From: Acetobacteraceae bacterium
Lineage (GTDB): Bacteria; Pseudomonadota; Alphaproteobacteria; Acetobacterales; Acetobacteraceae
DNA length: 64,000 bases
NCBI GenBank assembly: GCA_030041375.1
Contig: JASHOA010000006.1
Span: 62,001 to 126,000 of the forward strand
Reading direction: 5' to 3'
Shown here: one piece after another, positions 1 through 10,208 of the stretch
How the letters are laid out: each line of letters starts with the position of its first letter
Position numbering within the stretch: position 1 is the stretch's first letter
Notes under the pieces: model-generated
Database searches by the model: none
The model's input: only the letters and a program-made list of their open reading frames with translations
Told to the model about the DNA's origin: nothing
Translations under genes and position numbers: made by a program

Positions 1-1423
<1,423 letters not shown>

Positions 1424-1653
1424 TCGTTCGAGAATCGGGGGCCGGAGAGGAGATGTCAATGGCGTGACGCGTGTCGTGCGCGCCGGGGGCTCGTGGCGCC
1501 TGTTCGCCGGGCAGCGCGTAAGAAGCGACGACGCCCGAAAGCTCTGTTGTGGACGGCCGGGCGAGTCTTCATTATTCCGTTGCAATTCGCGCCCGGGCGC
1601 GAGGGGGGTGGGTGCCAGGCACCGTACCTCTTCACGAGGACAGGGAGGGACGC

Positions 1654-2916
1654 ATGGTTGCAAGGGAGCCTGCACGGCCGCTCGGCCGGCGGCGTGTTCT
1701 TCAAGCGGGTGCGGCGCTCGGCGCCGTGGGGGCGGCGCAGATCACCTCGCCCTTCATCGTCAAGGCGCTCGGCGAGGAGCCGGTCAAGCTCGGCCTGGTC
1801 GATCCGCTGACGGGCGTTTATTCGGTGCTCGCCACCTCGGAAGTGGAAGGCGCCCGCCTTGCCGTCGAGCAGATCAACAAGAAGGGCGGCGTGATGGGGC
1901 GGGAGCTGCAGCTCCTGGTCGAGGACTCGGCCAATGATGTCGGCACCGGCGTGCAGAAGATCCGCAAGCTGATCGACCAGGATCATGTGACCGTGACGTA
2001 CGGCGACGTCAATTCCGGCATCGCCTATGCGATCTCGCAGGTGGCGGCCGAGAAGGGCGTGCTGCACATCGTGCCGGGCGGGCATACGGACCCGATCACC
2101 GGCAAGGACTGCTCGTGGAATGTCTTCCGCATCTGCAATACGACGGCGATGGATGCCAACGCGATTTCATCGCTGCTGATCAAGAAGTTCGGCAAGCGCT
2201 GGTATTTCATCACGCCGGACTATGCCTACGGGCAGACGTTACAGGCCGCCTTCATCAAGAACCTCGAGGCGGTGGGCGGCACCTACGTGGCCGAATTGCT
2301 GCCGCTGGCGACGAGCGACTTCTCGGCTAGCCTGATCAAGGCCAAGGCATTCAAGCCGAACGTGCTCTTGAACAACATGGGCGGGCTCGCGCAGATCGAC
2401 TGCATGAAGCAGTTCATCGAGTTCGGCATGGCCAAGGACATGGCGCTCGGCGGCGCTCTCTACGAGATCGAATCGGTGCTGGCGGTTCCGCGCGAGGCAC
2501 AGGCCGGTTGGTGGGACATGGAATGGTGGTGGGACCAGCCGGGCGTGCCGCATGTCAAGGAATTCGTGGACGCGATCGTGGCGCGGACCAAGAAGCCTGC
2601 CTCGGCACGGCACTGGTTCGGCTATGTCGGGGTCAATGCAGCGGCGTTGGCGATCGAGAAGGCGAAGAGCCTGAAGGCGATTGACCTCGCGCATGCGCTT
2701 GCCGGCATGGAACTGCCGCCTGAGGTCGCGCTGCAGCCGGGGAAGGTTTATTTCCGGACGGAGGACCACGAGTTGATGCCGAACGTCTTCACCGGCGAGG
2801 TGCATCCCCCGCCGGCCGGCGATCCCTACAACATCTTCAAGGTCGCGGAGTTGGTGCCGGCCGAGAAGGCGGACCCGCTGGCTTCCACCGGCTGCCACAT
2901 GAAGTTCCCGAGCTGA
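1654..2916 (+). CDS. ABC transporter substrate-binding protein, Leu/Ile/Val (amide/urea) type
   Basis: Periplasmic type-I binding protein of 420 aa that feeds the LivHMGF genes downstream. The N-terminus has a Tat-like signal, GRRRVLQAGAALGAVGAAQ, then the ligand-binding fold starts at VKLGLVDPLTGVYSV with the usual VNQIN-type helix (here AVEQINKKGGVMGRELQLL). The start is the ATG at 1654, preceded by the strong ribosome site AGGGAGGGA; an in-frame ATG at 1549 would add 35 residues without signal character. The real ligand cannot be read from the sequence: amino acids, amides, urea and aromatic acids are all used by this family. Confidence 0.88.
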   Translation: MVAREPARPLGRRRVLQAGAALGAVGAAQITSPFIVKALGEEPVKLGLVDPLTGVYSVLATSEVEGARLAVEQINKKGGVMGRELQLLVEDSANDVGTGVQKIRKLIDQDHVTVTYGDVNSGIAYAISQVAAEKGVLHIVPGGHTDPITGKDCSWNVFRICNTTAMDANAISSLLIKKFGKRWYFITPDYAYGQTLQAAFIKNLEAVGGTYVAELLPLATSDFSASLIKAKAFKPNVLLNNMGGLAQIDCMKQFIEFGMAKDMALGGALYEIESVLAVPREAQAGWWDMEWWWDQPGVPHVKEFVDAIVARTKKPASARHWFGYVGVNAAALAIEKAKSLKAIDLAHALAGMELPPEVALQPGKVYFRTEDHELMPNVFTGEVHPPPAGDPYNIFKVAELVPAEKADPLASTGCHMKFPS

Positions 2917-3019
2917 GCGGGGCGTGGCTGCCCAGCCACCGGCGGGGCAGCCGATCGCGCGCAGCGGGGAAACGACCGAGGCATGAACAACTGTCCCGGC
3001 GAGGCCTGAAGGGGCGGCG

Positions 3020-3886
3020 ATGCTGCAGCTTGTACTCTTCAATCTGTTCAACGGCCTGATCATCGGCGCCTTCTACGTGTTGCTGGCGCTGGGTCTTTCC
3101 ATGATTCTCAATCTCAGCAACGTCATCAATTTCGCGCACGGCAATTTTCTCGCTTTGGGCGGCTATCTTGCCTATGTGCTCATTCCCTATATCGGCTTCT
3201 GGCCCTCGCTTCTGATCGCACCGCTGCTGACCGGCGTGGTCGGGCTGATCATCGAACAGACGATGATCCGACGTATCTATGGGCGGGATCCGATCTACAG
3301 CCTGCTGCTGACCTTCGGGCTGGCGTTCATGATCCAGGACGCCTGCCGCTATATCTGGGGCGTCAACGGCCTGCCGCTGGCAACGCCCCCCAGCATCAGC
3401 CGCCCGCTGAGCACGGAATTCTTCTTCCTGACCGGGTATCGGGTATTCGTGGTCGGGATCGTGATCGTGGCGGTGGCCGCGCTGTTCATGTTTCTGCGCT
3501 TCACGCGCATGGGCATGCGAATCAGGGCGGGGGTGTTTGATCTCGAAACGGTTTCCGCACTCGGGATCAACGTGAAGCTCCTGCGCTCGCTCAACTTTGC
3601 GGGCGGCATCTTCCTTGCCGGCTTGGCCGGCGTGCTGGCCGGGGGGCAGATCGGGCTCAATCCGAACATGGGCGACAGCCTGCTGCTACCGAGTTTCATA
3701 GCGATCATCGTTGGTGGCATGGGCAGCCTGGTCGGCACACTGCTAGGCGGACTGCTGATCGGGGTCGCGGCTGCCATCACGACCGTTTTCTTTGCCAGTG
3801 CCTCCGATACGGTGATCTACGTGATCATGGCGCTGGTTCTGCTGCTCAGGCCGCGCGGGCTCCTGGGCGAGGAAGGCATTCTGTGA
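3020..3886 (+). CDS. livH: Branched-chain amino acid-type ABC permease LivH
   Basis: Inner-membrane permease of 288 aa, almost entirely hydrophobic with about eight membrane segments. It has the LivH hallmark near the N-terminus (LNLSNVINFAHGNFLALGGY) and a cytoplasmic coupling region around RAGVFDLETVSALGINVKLL, followed by FAGGIFLAGLAGVLAGG and LVGTLLGGLLIGV. It forms the transmembrane pore with LivM. The gene starts about 100 nt after the binding-protein gene and its TGA overlaps the GTG start of livM by 4 nt, indicating coupled translation. Family assignment is firm; substrate is unknown. Confidence 0.93.
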   Translation: MLQLVLFNLFNGLIIGAFYVLLALGLSMILNLSNVINFAHGNFLALGGYLAYVLIPYIGFWPSLLIAPLLTGVVGLIIEQTMIRRIYGRDPIYSLLLTFGLAFMIQDACRYIWGVNGLPLATPPSISRPLSTEFFFLTGYRVFVVGIVIVAVAALFMFLRFTRMGMRIRAGVFDLETVSALGINVKLLRSLNFAGGIFLAGLAGVLAGGQIGLNPNMGDSLLLPSFIAIIVGGMGSLVGTLLGGLLIGVAAAITTVFFASASDTVIYVIMALVLLLRPRGLLGEEGIL

Positions 3887-4869
3887 GGCCGGGCGGGGAT
3901 ACGACTGCAGCCCTGCGCGGCGCGGCGGAGCGGCGATGGGCGGTCCTGGCCGGCATCTGGGTGGTGCTGATCGCCGCGCCGTTCTGGCTGCCGCTGGTGC
4001 ACGGTTATACCTCGCTCGGTTCGCGCATTCTGGTGCTCGGCCTCGCGGCGATGTCGGTCAATTTCCTGATCGGTTTCACCGGTGTGGTGAGTTTCGGGCA
4101 CGCCGCCTATTTCGGGCTCGGGGTCTATGGTGCGGGCATGATGCTGCGCTACGTGACGGCATCGACTCCGCTGGCGCTCGTGGCTGGCATCCTGCTTGGC
4201 GGCGGCGCCGGCGTGGTGGTGGGGGCGATGATCTGCCGCAGCCGCGGCATCTATTTTGCGATGATCACGATCGCCTTCGAGCAGATCTTCTATTATATTG
4301 CGTACAAATGGGATTCGGTGACCGGGGGCTACGACGGGCTGCGCGGGTTCCAGCGGGCGCCGATCCATTTCGGCCTCTTTACTCTCGACATCAAGCACAG
4401 CGACCTGGCGTTCTACTACTTCGTGCTGGTCGTATTCGCGATCGTCGCCGGTGTGATGGGGTTCCTGCTGCGTTCGCCATTCGGTCGCACGCTGCTTGCC
4501 ATCCGGGAGAACGAACGGCGTGCCCGCTTCCTCGGGATCGCGGTCGACTTGCATATCTGGCTCTCGTTCTCGATCTCGGCCTTCTGCATCGGCGCGGCCG
4601 GTGCGCTCTATGCCATGGTCAACAATTTCTCCGATCCTTCATCGCTCTATTTCGATCTTTCCGGGGATCTGGTGATCATGGCGGTGATGGGCGGCATCCG
4701 CAGCTTCTGGGGACCACTGCTCGGGGCTGCGATCTTCGAGGTTCTGCAGGATTATATTTCGAGCCGGACGGTGAACTGGCTGTTCTTCATCGGGCTCGTT
4801 TTCGTGATCGTGGTGATGTTCTTTCCACGCGGACTGCTTGGCATGTTCCAGCGCCGGAGGGCGGCATGA
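3883..4869 (+). CDS. livM: Branched-chain amino acid-type ABC permease LivM
   Basis: Second permease (328 aa) of the Liv-type importer. It contains the conserved FLIGFTGVVSFGHAAYFGLG segment, a long periplasmic loop (DSVTGGYDGLRGFQRAPIHF) and the coupling loop LLAIRENERRARFLGI that contacts the ATPases. GTG start at 3883 overlaps the livH stop as GTGA, and its own stop overlaps the livG ATG. About ten membrane segments are visible. Substrate specificity follows the binding protein and is not determined here. Confidence 0.93.
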   Translation: MRPGGDTTAALRGAAERRWAVLAGIWVVLIAAPFWLPLVHGYTSLGSRILVLGLAAMSVNFLIGFTGVVSFGHAAYFGLGVYGAGMMLRYVTASTPLALVAGILLGGGAGVVVGAMICRSRGIYFAMITIAFEQIFYYIAYKWDSVTGGYDGLRGFQRAPIHFGLFTLDIKHSDLAFYYFVLVVFAIVAGVMGFLLRSPFGRTLLAIRENERRARFLGIAVDLHIWLSFSISAFCIGAAGALYAMVNNFSDPSSLYFDLSGDLVIMAVMGGIRSFWGPLLGAAIFEVLQDYISSRTVNWLFFIGLVFVIVVMFFPRGLLGMFQRRRAA

Positions 4870-5618
4870 GCGCGATGCTCGAGGTCCGCAATGTCTCCAA
4901 GCATTTTGGTAATCTCGTTGCGGTGAAGGATGTGTCCCTGCGCGTGGCCAAGGGCGAGCTTAGGGCGATCATCGGCCCGAACGGTGCCGGCAAGACGACG
5001 TTCTTCAACTTGATCACGGGTTTCTTTGCCCCGAGTTCAGGTGAGATCTTCTTCGACGGCCGCAACGTGACGCGCTTGACCGCTCCGCAGCGGGTGAAGA
5101 TCGGAATGGCCCGGACGTTCCAGATCACGGAGGTGTTCCCGGAGCTTTCGGTGAACGAGAATGTGCGGATCGCGGCTGAGGTGACAGCGGGATATGCGCT
5201 CAGTCCGTGGCTTTCGGCAGAGCGGGGCCGAAGCATCGAGCAGACGGTTGCCGGGCTGGTCGAACGGGTTGGCCTTGCCGATAAATCGCAGCGTGCGGTA
5301 GGGGAGCTGGCGCACGGCGATCAGCGGGCGGCAGAAATCGCGATGGCGCTGGCGCTCCGCCCGCGTCTGTTGCTGCTGGACGAGCCGACGGCCGGCATGG
5401 GCGAGCAGGAGACCTATCAGATCGCCGGACTGATTCGAAAACTGCATCGGGATGAGAGCTATACCATCATTCTCGTTGAGCACGACATGCGCGTGGTGTT
5501 TCACTTGGCGGATCGCATCAGCGTGCTGGATCAGGGCATGCTGCTTGCAGACGGCACACCGGATGAGATTGCGGCCGATCGTGCGGTGCAGGAGGCCTAT
5601 CTCGGGAAAGCGGCATGA
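4866..5618 (+). CDS. livG: Branched-chain amino acid-type ABC ATPase LivG
   Basis: Cytoplasmic ATPase of 250 aa. Walker A is GPNGAGKTT (residues about 40-48), Walker B is LLLLDEPTAGM, and the H-loop is VEHDM. The signature region is atypical: GELAHGDQRAAEIAMAL, with HGDQR replacing the usual LSYGQQR, as is common in a LivG subgroup linked to amide or urea uptake. The ATG at 4866 overlaps the livM stop (ATGA), and the stop overlaps livF. Works as a heterodimer with LivF. Confidence 0.93.
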   Translation: MSAMLEVRNVSKHFGNLVAVKDVSLRVAKGELRAIIGPNGAGKTTFFNLITGFFAPSSGEIFFDGRNVTRLTAPQRVKIGMARTFQITEVFPELSVNENVRIAAEVTAGYALSPWLSAERGRSIEQTVAGLVERVGLADKSQRAVGELAHGDQRAAEIAMALALRPRLLLLDEPTAGMGEQETYQIAGLIRKLHRDESYTIILVEHDMRVVFHLADRISVLDQGMLLADGTPDEIAADRAVQEAYLGKAA

Positions 5619-6346
5619 ACGCGCTCGAAACTGAGGACTTGCACACCTATTATGGCAAGAGCCATATCCTGCATGGCGTCAGCCTGAAGGTGGAGGAGGG
5701 CAGGCTGACGACGCTGCTCGGCCGCAACGGCGCCGGCAAGACGACAACCATGCGCAGTCTGATGGGGCTGACGCCACCGCGCCAGGGCAGTGTGCGGTTT
5801 TTCGGCACCGAGACGACGCGTTGGCCGCCCTTCCGCATCGCAGCGCTCGGTGTCGGCTACGTACCGGAGGGGCGGAAGATTTTTCCCTATCTCTCGGTGG
5901 AAGAGAATCTGAAGGTTCCGCTGGAAAGGAGCGGGCCGTGGACCATTCCGCGGATCTACAACCTGTTCCCGCGGCTTGCCGAGCGCAAGAACAATCGCGG
6001 GCGGCAACTGTCGGGCGGCGAGCAGGAGATGCTGTCGATTGCCCGCGCGCTCCTGATCAATCCCAAGGTGCTGATCCTGGACGAGCCTTCGCAGGGCCTT
6101 GCGCCGCTCATTGTGCGCGAGGTTTTCCGCATCATCTCCGAGATGCGCGACGAGGGGATCTCGGTGCTGCTCGTCGAGCAGAACGCGCGGATGAGCCTGG
6201 AGATCGCCGATTTTGCCTATGTGCTCGATGGCGGGACGATCGTGCATGCAGGGCCTGCTGCAGAACTTGCCAAGGACGAGGCGCGGATCGAGTCGCTTGC
6301 CGGTGCGACGGCAGAGGGATGGAACGAGAAGGCTCCGGCGGCGTAG
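5615..6346 (+). CDS. livF: Branched-chain amino acid-type ABC ATPase LivF
   Basis: Partner ATPase of 243 aa. Walker A GRNGAGKTT, signature QLSGGEQEM, Walker B VLILDEPSQGLAP and the VEQNARMSLEIAD H-loop identify LivF. ATGA overlap with livG at 5615. It is the last gene of the five-gene importer; the next 200 nt hold a fresh promoter-like sequence and no clear terminator, so partial read-through into the aldolase gene is possible. Confidence 0.93.
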   Translation: MNALETEDLHTYYGKSHILHGVSLKVEEGRLTTLLGRNGAGKTTTMRSLMGLTPPRQGSVRFFGTETTRWPPFRIAALGVGYVPEGRKIFPYLSVEENLKVPLERSGPWTIPRIYNLFPRLAERKNNRGRQLSGGEQEMLSIARALLINPKVLILDEPSQGLAPLIVREVFRIISEMRDEGISVLLVEQNARMSLEIADFAYVLDGGTIVHAGPAAELAKDEARIESLAGATAEGWNEKAPAA

Positions 6347-6471
6347 TCGCGTATCGGGCGCTCTGCCGATGCTTGGAGCTCGGTGCCCCGAGGGAGGAAC
6401 GCAGCGGCCGAGCCCAGTGAGATCTTCGTCGAAGGGCTCCCGCGGGATTCAGTATGCTTCGCGAGGCCGGC

Positions 6472-6500
6472 TTGACACACTTGTGTATGCATGATGCTAT
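6472..6500 (+). promoter_or_regulatory. Putative promoter with overlapping operator palindrome
   Basis: A perfect -35 hexamer TTGACA (6472-6477) is followed after 17 nt by TGCTAT (6495-6500). The spacer contains the near-palindrome ACACACTTGTGT (6475-6486) and then TGTATGCATGA, which resembles operators of GntR-family regulators. It lies about 50 nt upstream of the aldolase start in the gap after livF. Sequence reading only; no regulator gene is adjacent. Confidence 0.4.
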
Positions 6501-6552
6501 TCAATGAACGCGCTTGCCGCATAGCGCGGGCTCGGCGGATTCGGGGGAAACG

Positions 6553-7362
6553 ATGCGTGGAAATCCATTGAAGCAGCGGCTGGCCGACGGCGGCTATGCT
6601 TTCGGCACGATGGTGTTCGAATTCTTCACCCCCGGAATCGCGCAGATTGTGCACGCTGCCGGTGCCGAGTTCGTGCTCTATGACATGGAGCACAGCGGAG
6701 TCGGCATCGAGGCGATCAAGCAACAAATGGCGACCTGCCGCGGGATCGGGATTGTGCCGCTGGTCCGGGTGCCTGCCACCGAGTATCATTTCATTGCGCG
6801 CACGCTGGATGCGGGTGCCATGGGTGTCATGGTGCCGATGGTCGAAAGCGCGGAACAGGCGCGCGAAATCGTGGCGATGACGCGCTATCCGCCGCGAGGC
6901 AGACGCGGTGCGGCGTTCGGCGTGGCGCATGACGATTACGAAGCGGGAGCAGTGACGGCGAAGATCGCCGCGGCGATGGCGCGCACGCTCGTCATCGTGC
7001 AGATCGAAACGGCGAAGGGCGCCACGGCGGCGGAGGAAATCGCTGCCGTGGACGGCGTGGACGTGGTCTGGCTCGGGCATTTCGACCTGACGAACTTTCT
7101 CGGCATTCCGGGTGAGTTCGGCAATGCGAAATACCTGGCGGAGGTCGAACGCATCGTTGCTGCAGCGCACCGGCACGGCAAGACGGCAGGTTTCATGCCG
7201 GTGGACGAGAAGTGGGCGCGAGACTATCTCGGCAAGGGATTCCGGATGATGGCGTACGGAATGGACCTGATGATGCTGCAGCAGCAGCTTGCACATGGCC
7301 TCGGCGTGATGCGTGAGGTGGCCCAGGGTGGCGCGGTGGGCAAGCGGCGGGCACGGGGATGA
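6553..7362 (+). CDS. HpcH/HpaI-family class II aldolase
   Basis: Predicted metal-dependent aldolase (269 aa) that cleaves 2-keto-3-deoxy or 4-hydroxy-2-oxo acids to pyruvate plus an aldehyde. Visible family marks are VLYDMEHSGVGIEAI, PLVRVPATEYHFIARTLDAGAMGVMVPMVES, the RYPPRGRRGAAFG segment, the metal-ligand stretch VIVQIETAKG and WLGHFDLTNFLGIPG. The ATG at 6553 has a GGGGGAAA ribosome site; a TTG at 6514 would add 13 unlikely residues. It overlaps the dehydrogenase gene by 4 nt, suggesting sequential steps of sugar-acid catabolism. Exact substrate unknown. Confidence 0.85.
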   Translation: MRGNPLKQRLADGGYAFGTMVFEFFTPGIAQIVHAAGAEFVLYDMEHSGVGIEAIKQQMATCRGIGIVPLVRVPATEYHFIARTLDAGAMGVMVPMVESAEQAREIVAMTRYPPRGRRGAAFGVAHDDYEAGAVTAKIAAAMARTLVIVQIETAKGATAAEEIAAVDGVDVVWLGHFDLTNFLGIPGEFGNAKYLAEVERIVAAAHRHGKTAGFMPVDEKWARDYLGKGFRMMAYGMDLMMLQQQLAHGLGVMREVAQGGAVGKRRARG

Positions 7363-8405
7363 CGAAGTTCCGGGTTGGTCTGACGCGCGACCTGATGGAT
7401 GCCAACGGGAAGCCGACATTCGGGGACGAGGCGCTGGCGACACTGGGCAAGGATTCGAGGATCACGTGGGAGGTCCTGGCCGAGGATGTGAAGGAGATCA
7501 CCCCCGCCGAGGTGGGCGGGTACGATGCGCTCTATATCGGCATGCCGCGGGTGACGCCGGCGAGCTTCGTGGGCAATGTGCAGCGCACGCGGATCATCGC
7601 CCGCCATGGGGTCGGGTTCGATACGGTCGATGTCGGCGCTTGCACGGCGCATGGGGTGATCCTGACCATCCAGCCGGATGGGGTGCGACGGCCGATGGCA
7701 GTCGTAGCGCTGACCTATGTCTTCGCGCTGTCGCAGAAGCTCCTGATCAAGGACCGGCTGACCCGCGCCGGCCGCTGGGCGGAAAAGGTGGAGCATATGG
7801 GGCGCGGCCTCATCGGTCGCACGCTCGGGGTGATCGGCGCCGGCAATATCGGGAGCGAGATCATCCGCCTGGCGCAGCCGTTCGGGCTCCGCGTGCTGGC
7901 CGACGACCCCTATGTCGAGAGGCGGGTGATCGAGGCGGCGGGCGCACGGGCGGTCGATCTTCCGACCCTGCTCCGGGAATCCGACTTCGTGGTCGTGATG
8001 TGCCAGTTGACGAAGGAGACACGGCACCTGATCGGCCGGGCGGAACTCGGGCTGATGAAACCGGACGCCTATCTGATCAGCATCGCGCGCGGGCCGATCG
8101 TGGACGAGGCCGCGCTGATCGCGGCACTCCGGGAAGGTCGTATTGCCGGCGCCGGGATCGACGTCTTCGAGCAGGAACCCGTCGATCCGGCAAACCCGCT
8201 GCTGGCGATGGAGAACGTCATCGTCACGCCGCACGCGCTGTGCTGGACCGATCAGTGCTTCAGCGGCATTGCCGAGAGCGGGTTCAAGGGGATCGTGGCG
8301 GCCTTCTCGGGACAGGAGCCGCACGGTGTGGTGAACCGGGACGTGCTGGCGGATAACGGGCTCAAGGAGTGGCTTGCGGCGAACGCAACAGCCGGGCGGG
8401 GGTGA
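7359..8405 (+). CDS. D-isomer-specific 2-hydroxyacid dehydrogenase family protein
   Basis: NAD(P)-dependent oxidoreductase of 348 aa in the phosphoglycerate/glyoxylate/hydroxypyruvate reductase family. The nucleotide fold has GVIGAGNIGSEIIRLAQPFG; the catalytic Arg lies in SIARGPIVDE, the Glu in DVFEQEPVDPANPL and the His in VIVTPHALCWTD. Translationally coupled to the aldolase by ATGA at 7359. Together with its neighbours it probably reduces or oxidises a 2-keto or 2-hydroxy acid made from an imported sugar acid. Could also act as a serine-pathway phosphoglycerate dehydrogenase, but it lacks a C-terminal ACT domain and its context is catabolic. Confidence 0.82.
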   Translation: MTKFRVGLTRDLMDANGKPTFGDEALATLGKDSRITWEVLAEDVKEITPAEVGGYDALYIGMPRVTPASFVGNVQRTRIIARHGVGFDTVDVGACTAHGVILTIQPDGVRRPMAVVALTYVFALSQKLLIKDRLTRAGRWAEKVEHMGRGLIGRTLGVIGAGNIGSEIIRLAQPFGLRVLADDPYVERRVIEAAGARAVDLPTLLRESDFVVVMCQLTKETRHLIGRAELGLMKPDAYLISIARGPIVDEAALIAALREGRIAGAGIDVFEQEPVDPANPLLAMENVIVTPHALCWTDQCFSGIAESGFKGIVAAFSGQEPHGVVNRDVLADNGLKEWLAANATAGRG

Positions 8406-8435
8406 CTGCCGGCGATTAGGGGAGGGAACAGGACA

Positions 8436-10133
8436 ATGGACGAGATGATCCCGAACGAAGAGCACGAGCGGGCGCTTACACGCGAGTTGGATGCGTGGCT
8501 CGCCGGTGATCATTCCAGGCGGCACGTTCTTGCTGCACTGCTCGGCATCGGGGCAGGAGCTGCAATGCTGCCGGCAACGGCGGGTGCGGCGAACCGGGCC
8601 GGCTTCCTCGGGCGGCAGCAGGGGCAGTTGCTCGAACAGGCGGCGGTGGAGCTTGCCTCTCCGGACACGCCGCTTGGCAAGGCACAGGCGGACGCCGTCA
8701 CTGCCTCCACCAAGACGCCGACGGACGGCTCGGCCTATCGCGCGGTGGCGGCGGCGAAGGGAAAATACAACAACGTCTCGCTGGCGCTCACCTACGAGGC
8801 GGGCCTGCAGGCGCTCGAGCCGCGCAACTTCTCCGGCCCGCTCTGGCAGCAATTGACCGGCATGAACTTCAGCGTGGTGGAGCTGGCGCACCCGGATCTC
8901 TATTCCAAGGCGATCACCGAGCACATCGCGGGCTCCGGCGCGTACGACGTGCTCGATATCGAGCCGGCCTGGATACCTTCGCTTGCCAATGGCGGGGTGA
9001 TTGCGCCGGTCGACGAATACGTGAAGAAGTACATGAACGAGGCGGACCTCAACGACTATCACCCGTTGTTCAAGTACCTGCCGTTGTATAAAGGCAAGCG
9101 CTGGGGCTTCTTCGACGACGGCGATCAGCTCGAACTCTATTACCGCACCGACGTGTTCGGCGATCCCAAGCTGAAGAGCGCCTACGAGGCGAAGTACAAG
9201 CAGCCCTATCGCGTGCCAACGACCTGGGACGAATATTCCCAGGTGGCGCAGTTCATTACCGACCAGCTCGCGCCCAACGTCTATGGCGCCGTGCATTTTC
9301 GCAAGTTCGGCAGCCCCGGCAACCAGTACGCCTTCTGCCAGCAATTTCGGGTCAATGGCGGGGTCTTCTTCGATGCGAAGACGATGCAGGCGCAATTGGC
9401 CACACCGGCGGGGATCACGACGCTCACGCAGATGATTGCCGCCAACAAGGCATCGGTGCCGGGCAACGACGACCTCGATGCGGTGGCGGCGTGGGTGGCC
9501 TGGCTCACCGGCAAGTCTGCGATGCTGTTTTCCTGGCCGCCGACGGGGCGGATGAGCGAGAACTATTCGCAACGATCCAAGGCGATCAACTTCGTGCCGG
9601 CCTCGAAGATCGTCGGCAAAGTGGGCTATGCGGTCATGCCCGGCAAGTACGGGGAAATGGCCTCAGGCTTCGTCAAGGCAATTTCCGCCGACAGTCGCAA
9701 CCCGGAAGCGGCGTACCTGTTCGCGCAGTGGCAGAGTTCGCCGCCGGTCTCGCTGGTCAGGGTAATGCTGCCCTATACGCTGCGCGATCCGTACCGGATC
9801 TCGCACTACACCTCGCCGATCTACCGCTCACTCTGGCCGTCGGCCAAGGACTACCTGCTCAACCTCGCCAACGCGGCGAATTTCGGCATCACCGACCTGA
9901 TCATGCCGGGCTGGCAGGATTACGCGCTGACGCTCGACCGGATGTGCACGGCGGTGTGGGCGGGCAAGAACCCGAAAGCGGCGCTCGAACAGGCGGATTC
10001 CGAGTGGAACGCGACCACCCGCAAGATCGGTGTCGATGCACAACGTGCCGCGTACCAGGAATTCCTCAAGGGCGTGGGGTGCTATCCCGACCATACGGTC
10101 GATGCGATGGGGCAGGCCGTGCATCTGACCTGA
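8436..10133 (+). CDS. Extracellular solute-binding protein, family 1 (sugar type)
   Basis: Large periplasmic binding protein, 565 aa. An acidic cytoplasmic stretch (MDEMIPNEEHERALTREL) precedes a Tat-like signal, SRRHVLAALLGIGAGAAML, with cleavage near ATAGAA. The mature part has family-1 features: VAAAKGKYNNVSLALTYEAG, YDVLDIEPAWIPSLANGGVIAPVDEY, and DGDQLELYYRTDVF. It is followed by two MalFG-type permeases. An SD-like GGGGAGGGAAC precedes the ATG at 8436. Likely ligand is a sugar, sugar acid or lactone, judged from the neighbours only. Confidence 0.85.
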   Translation: MDEMIPNEEHERALTRELDAWLAGDHSRRHVLAALLGIGAGAAMLPATAGAANRAGFLGRQQGQLLEQAAVELASPDTPLGKAQADAVTASTKTPTDGSAYRAVAAAKGKYNNVSLALTYEAGLQALEPRNFSGPLWQQLTGMNFSVVELAHPDLYSKAITEHIAGSGAYDVLDIEPAWIPSLANGGVIAPVDEYVKKYMNEADLNDYHPLFKYLPLYKGKRWGFFDDGDQLELYYRTDVFGDPKLKSAYEAKYKQPYRVPTTWDEYSQVAQFITDQLAPNVYGAVHFRKFGSPGNQYAFCQQFRVNGGVFFDAKTMQAQLATPAGITTLTQMIAANKASVPGNDDLDAVAAWVAWLTGKSAMLFSWPPTGRMSENYSQRSKAINFVPASKIVGKVGYAVMPGKYGEMASGFVKAISADSRNPEAAYLFAQWQSSPPVSLVRVMLPYTLRDPYRISHYTSPIYRSLWPSAKDYLLNLANAANFGITDLIMPGWQDYALTLDRMCTAVWAGKNPKAALEQADSEWNATTRKIGVDAQRAAYQEFLKGVGCYPDHTVDAMGQAVHLT

Positions 10134-10208
10134 GAGAGGCGGGGGGCGGCGCCGGGCAGGCAAGCTGGGCGTGCCTGCTCGCGCTGCCGGTCGCGGAAGA
10201 CGGAGGCG

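Noticed and set aside
7224-9572. A 782-codon minus-strand reading frame opposite the dehydrogenase and binding-protein genes
   Set aside because: Arg/His/Leu-rich composition typical of the antisense of GC-rich genes, no motifs, and the plus strand has clear protein families with ribosome sites.
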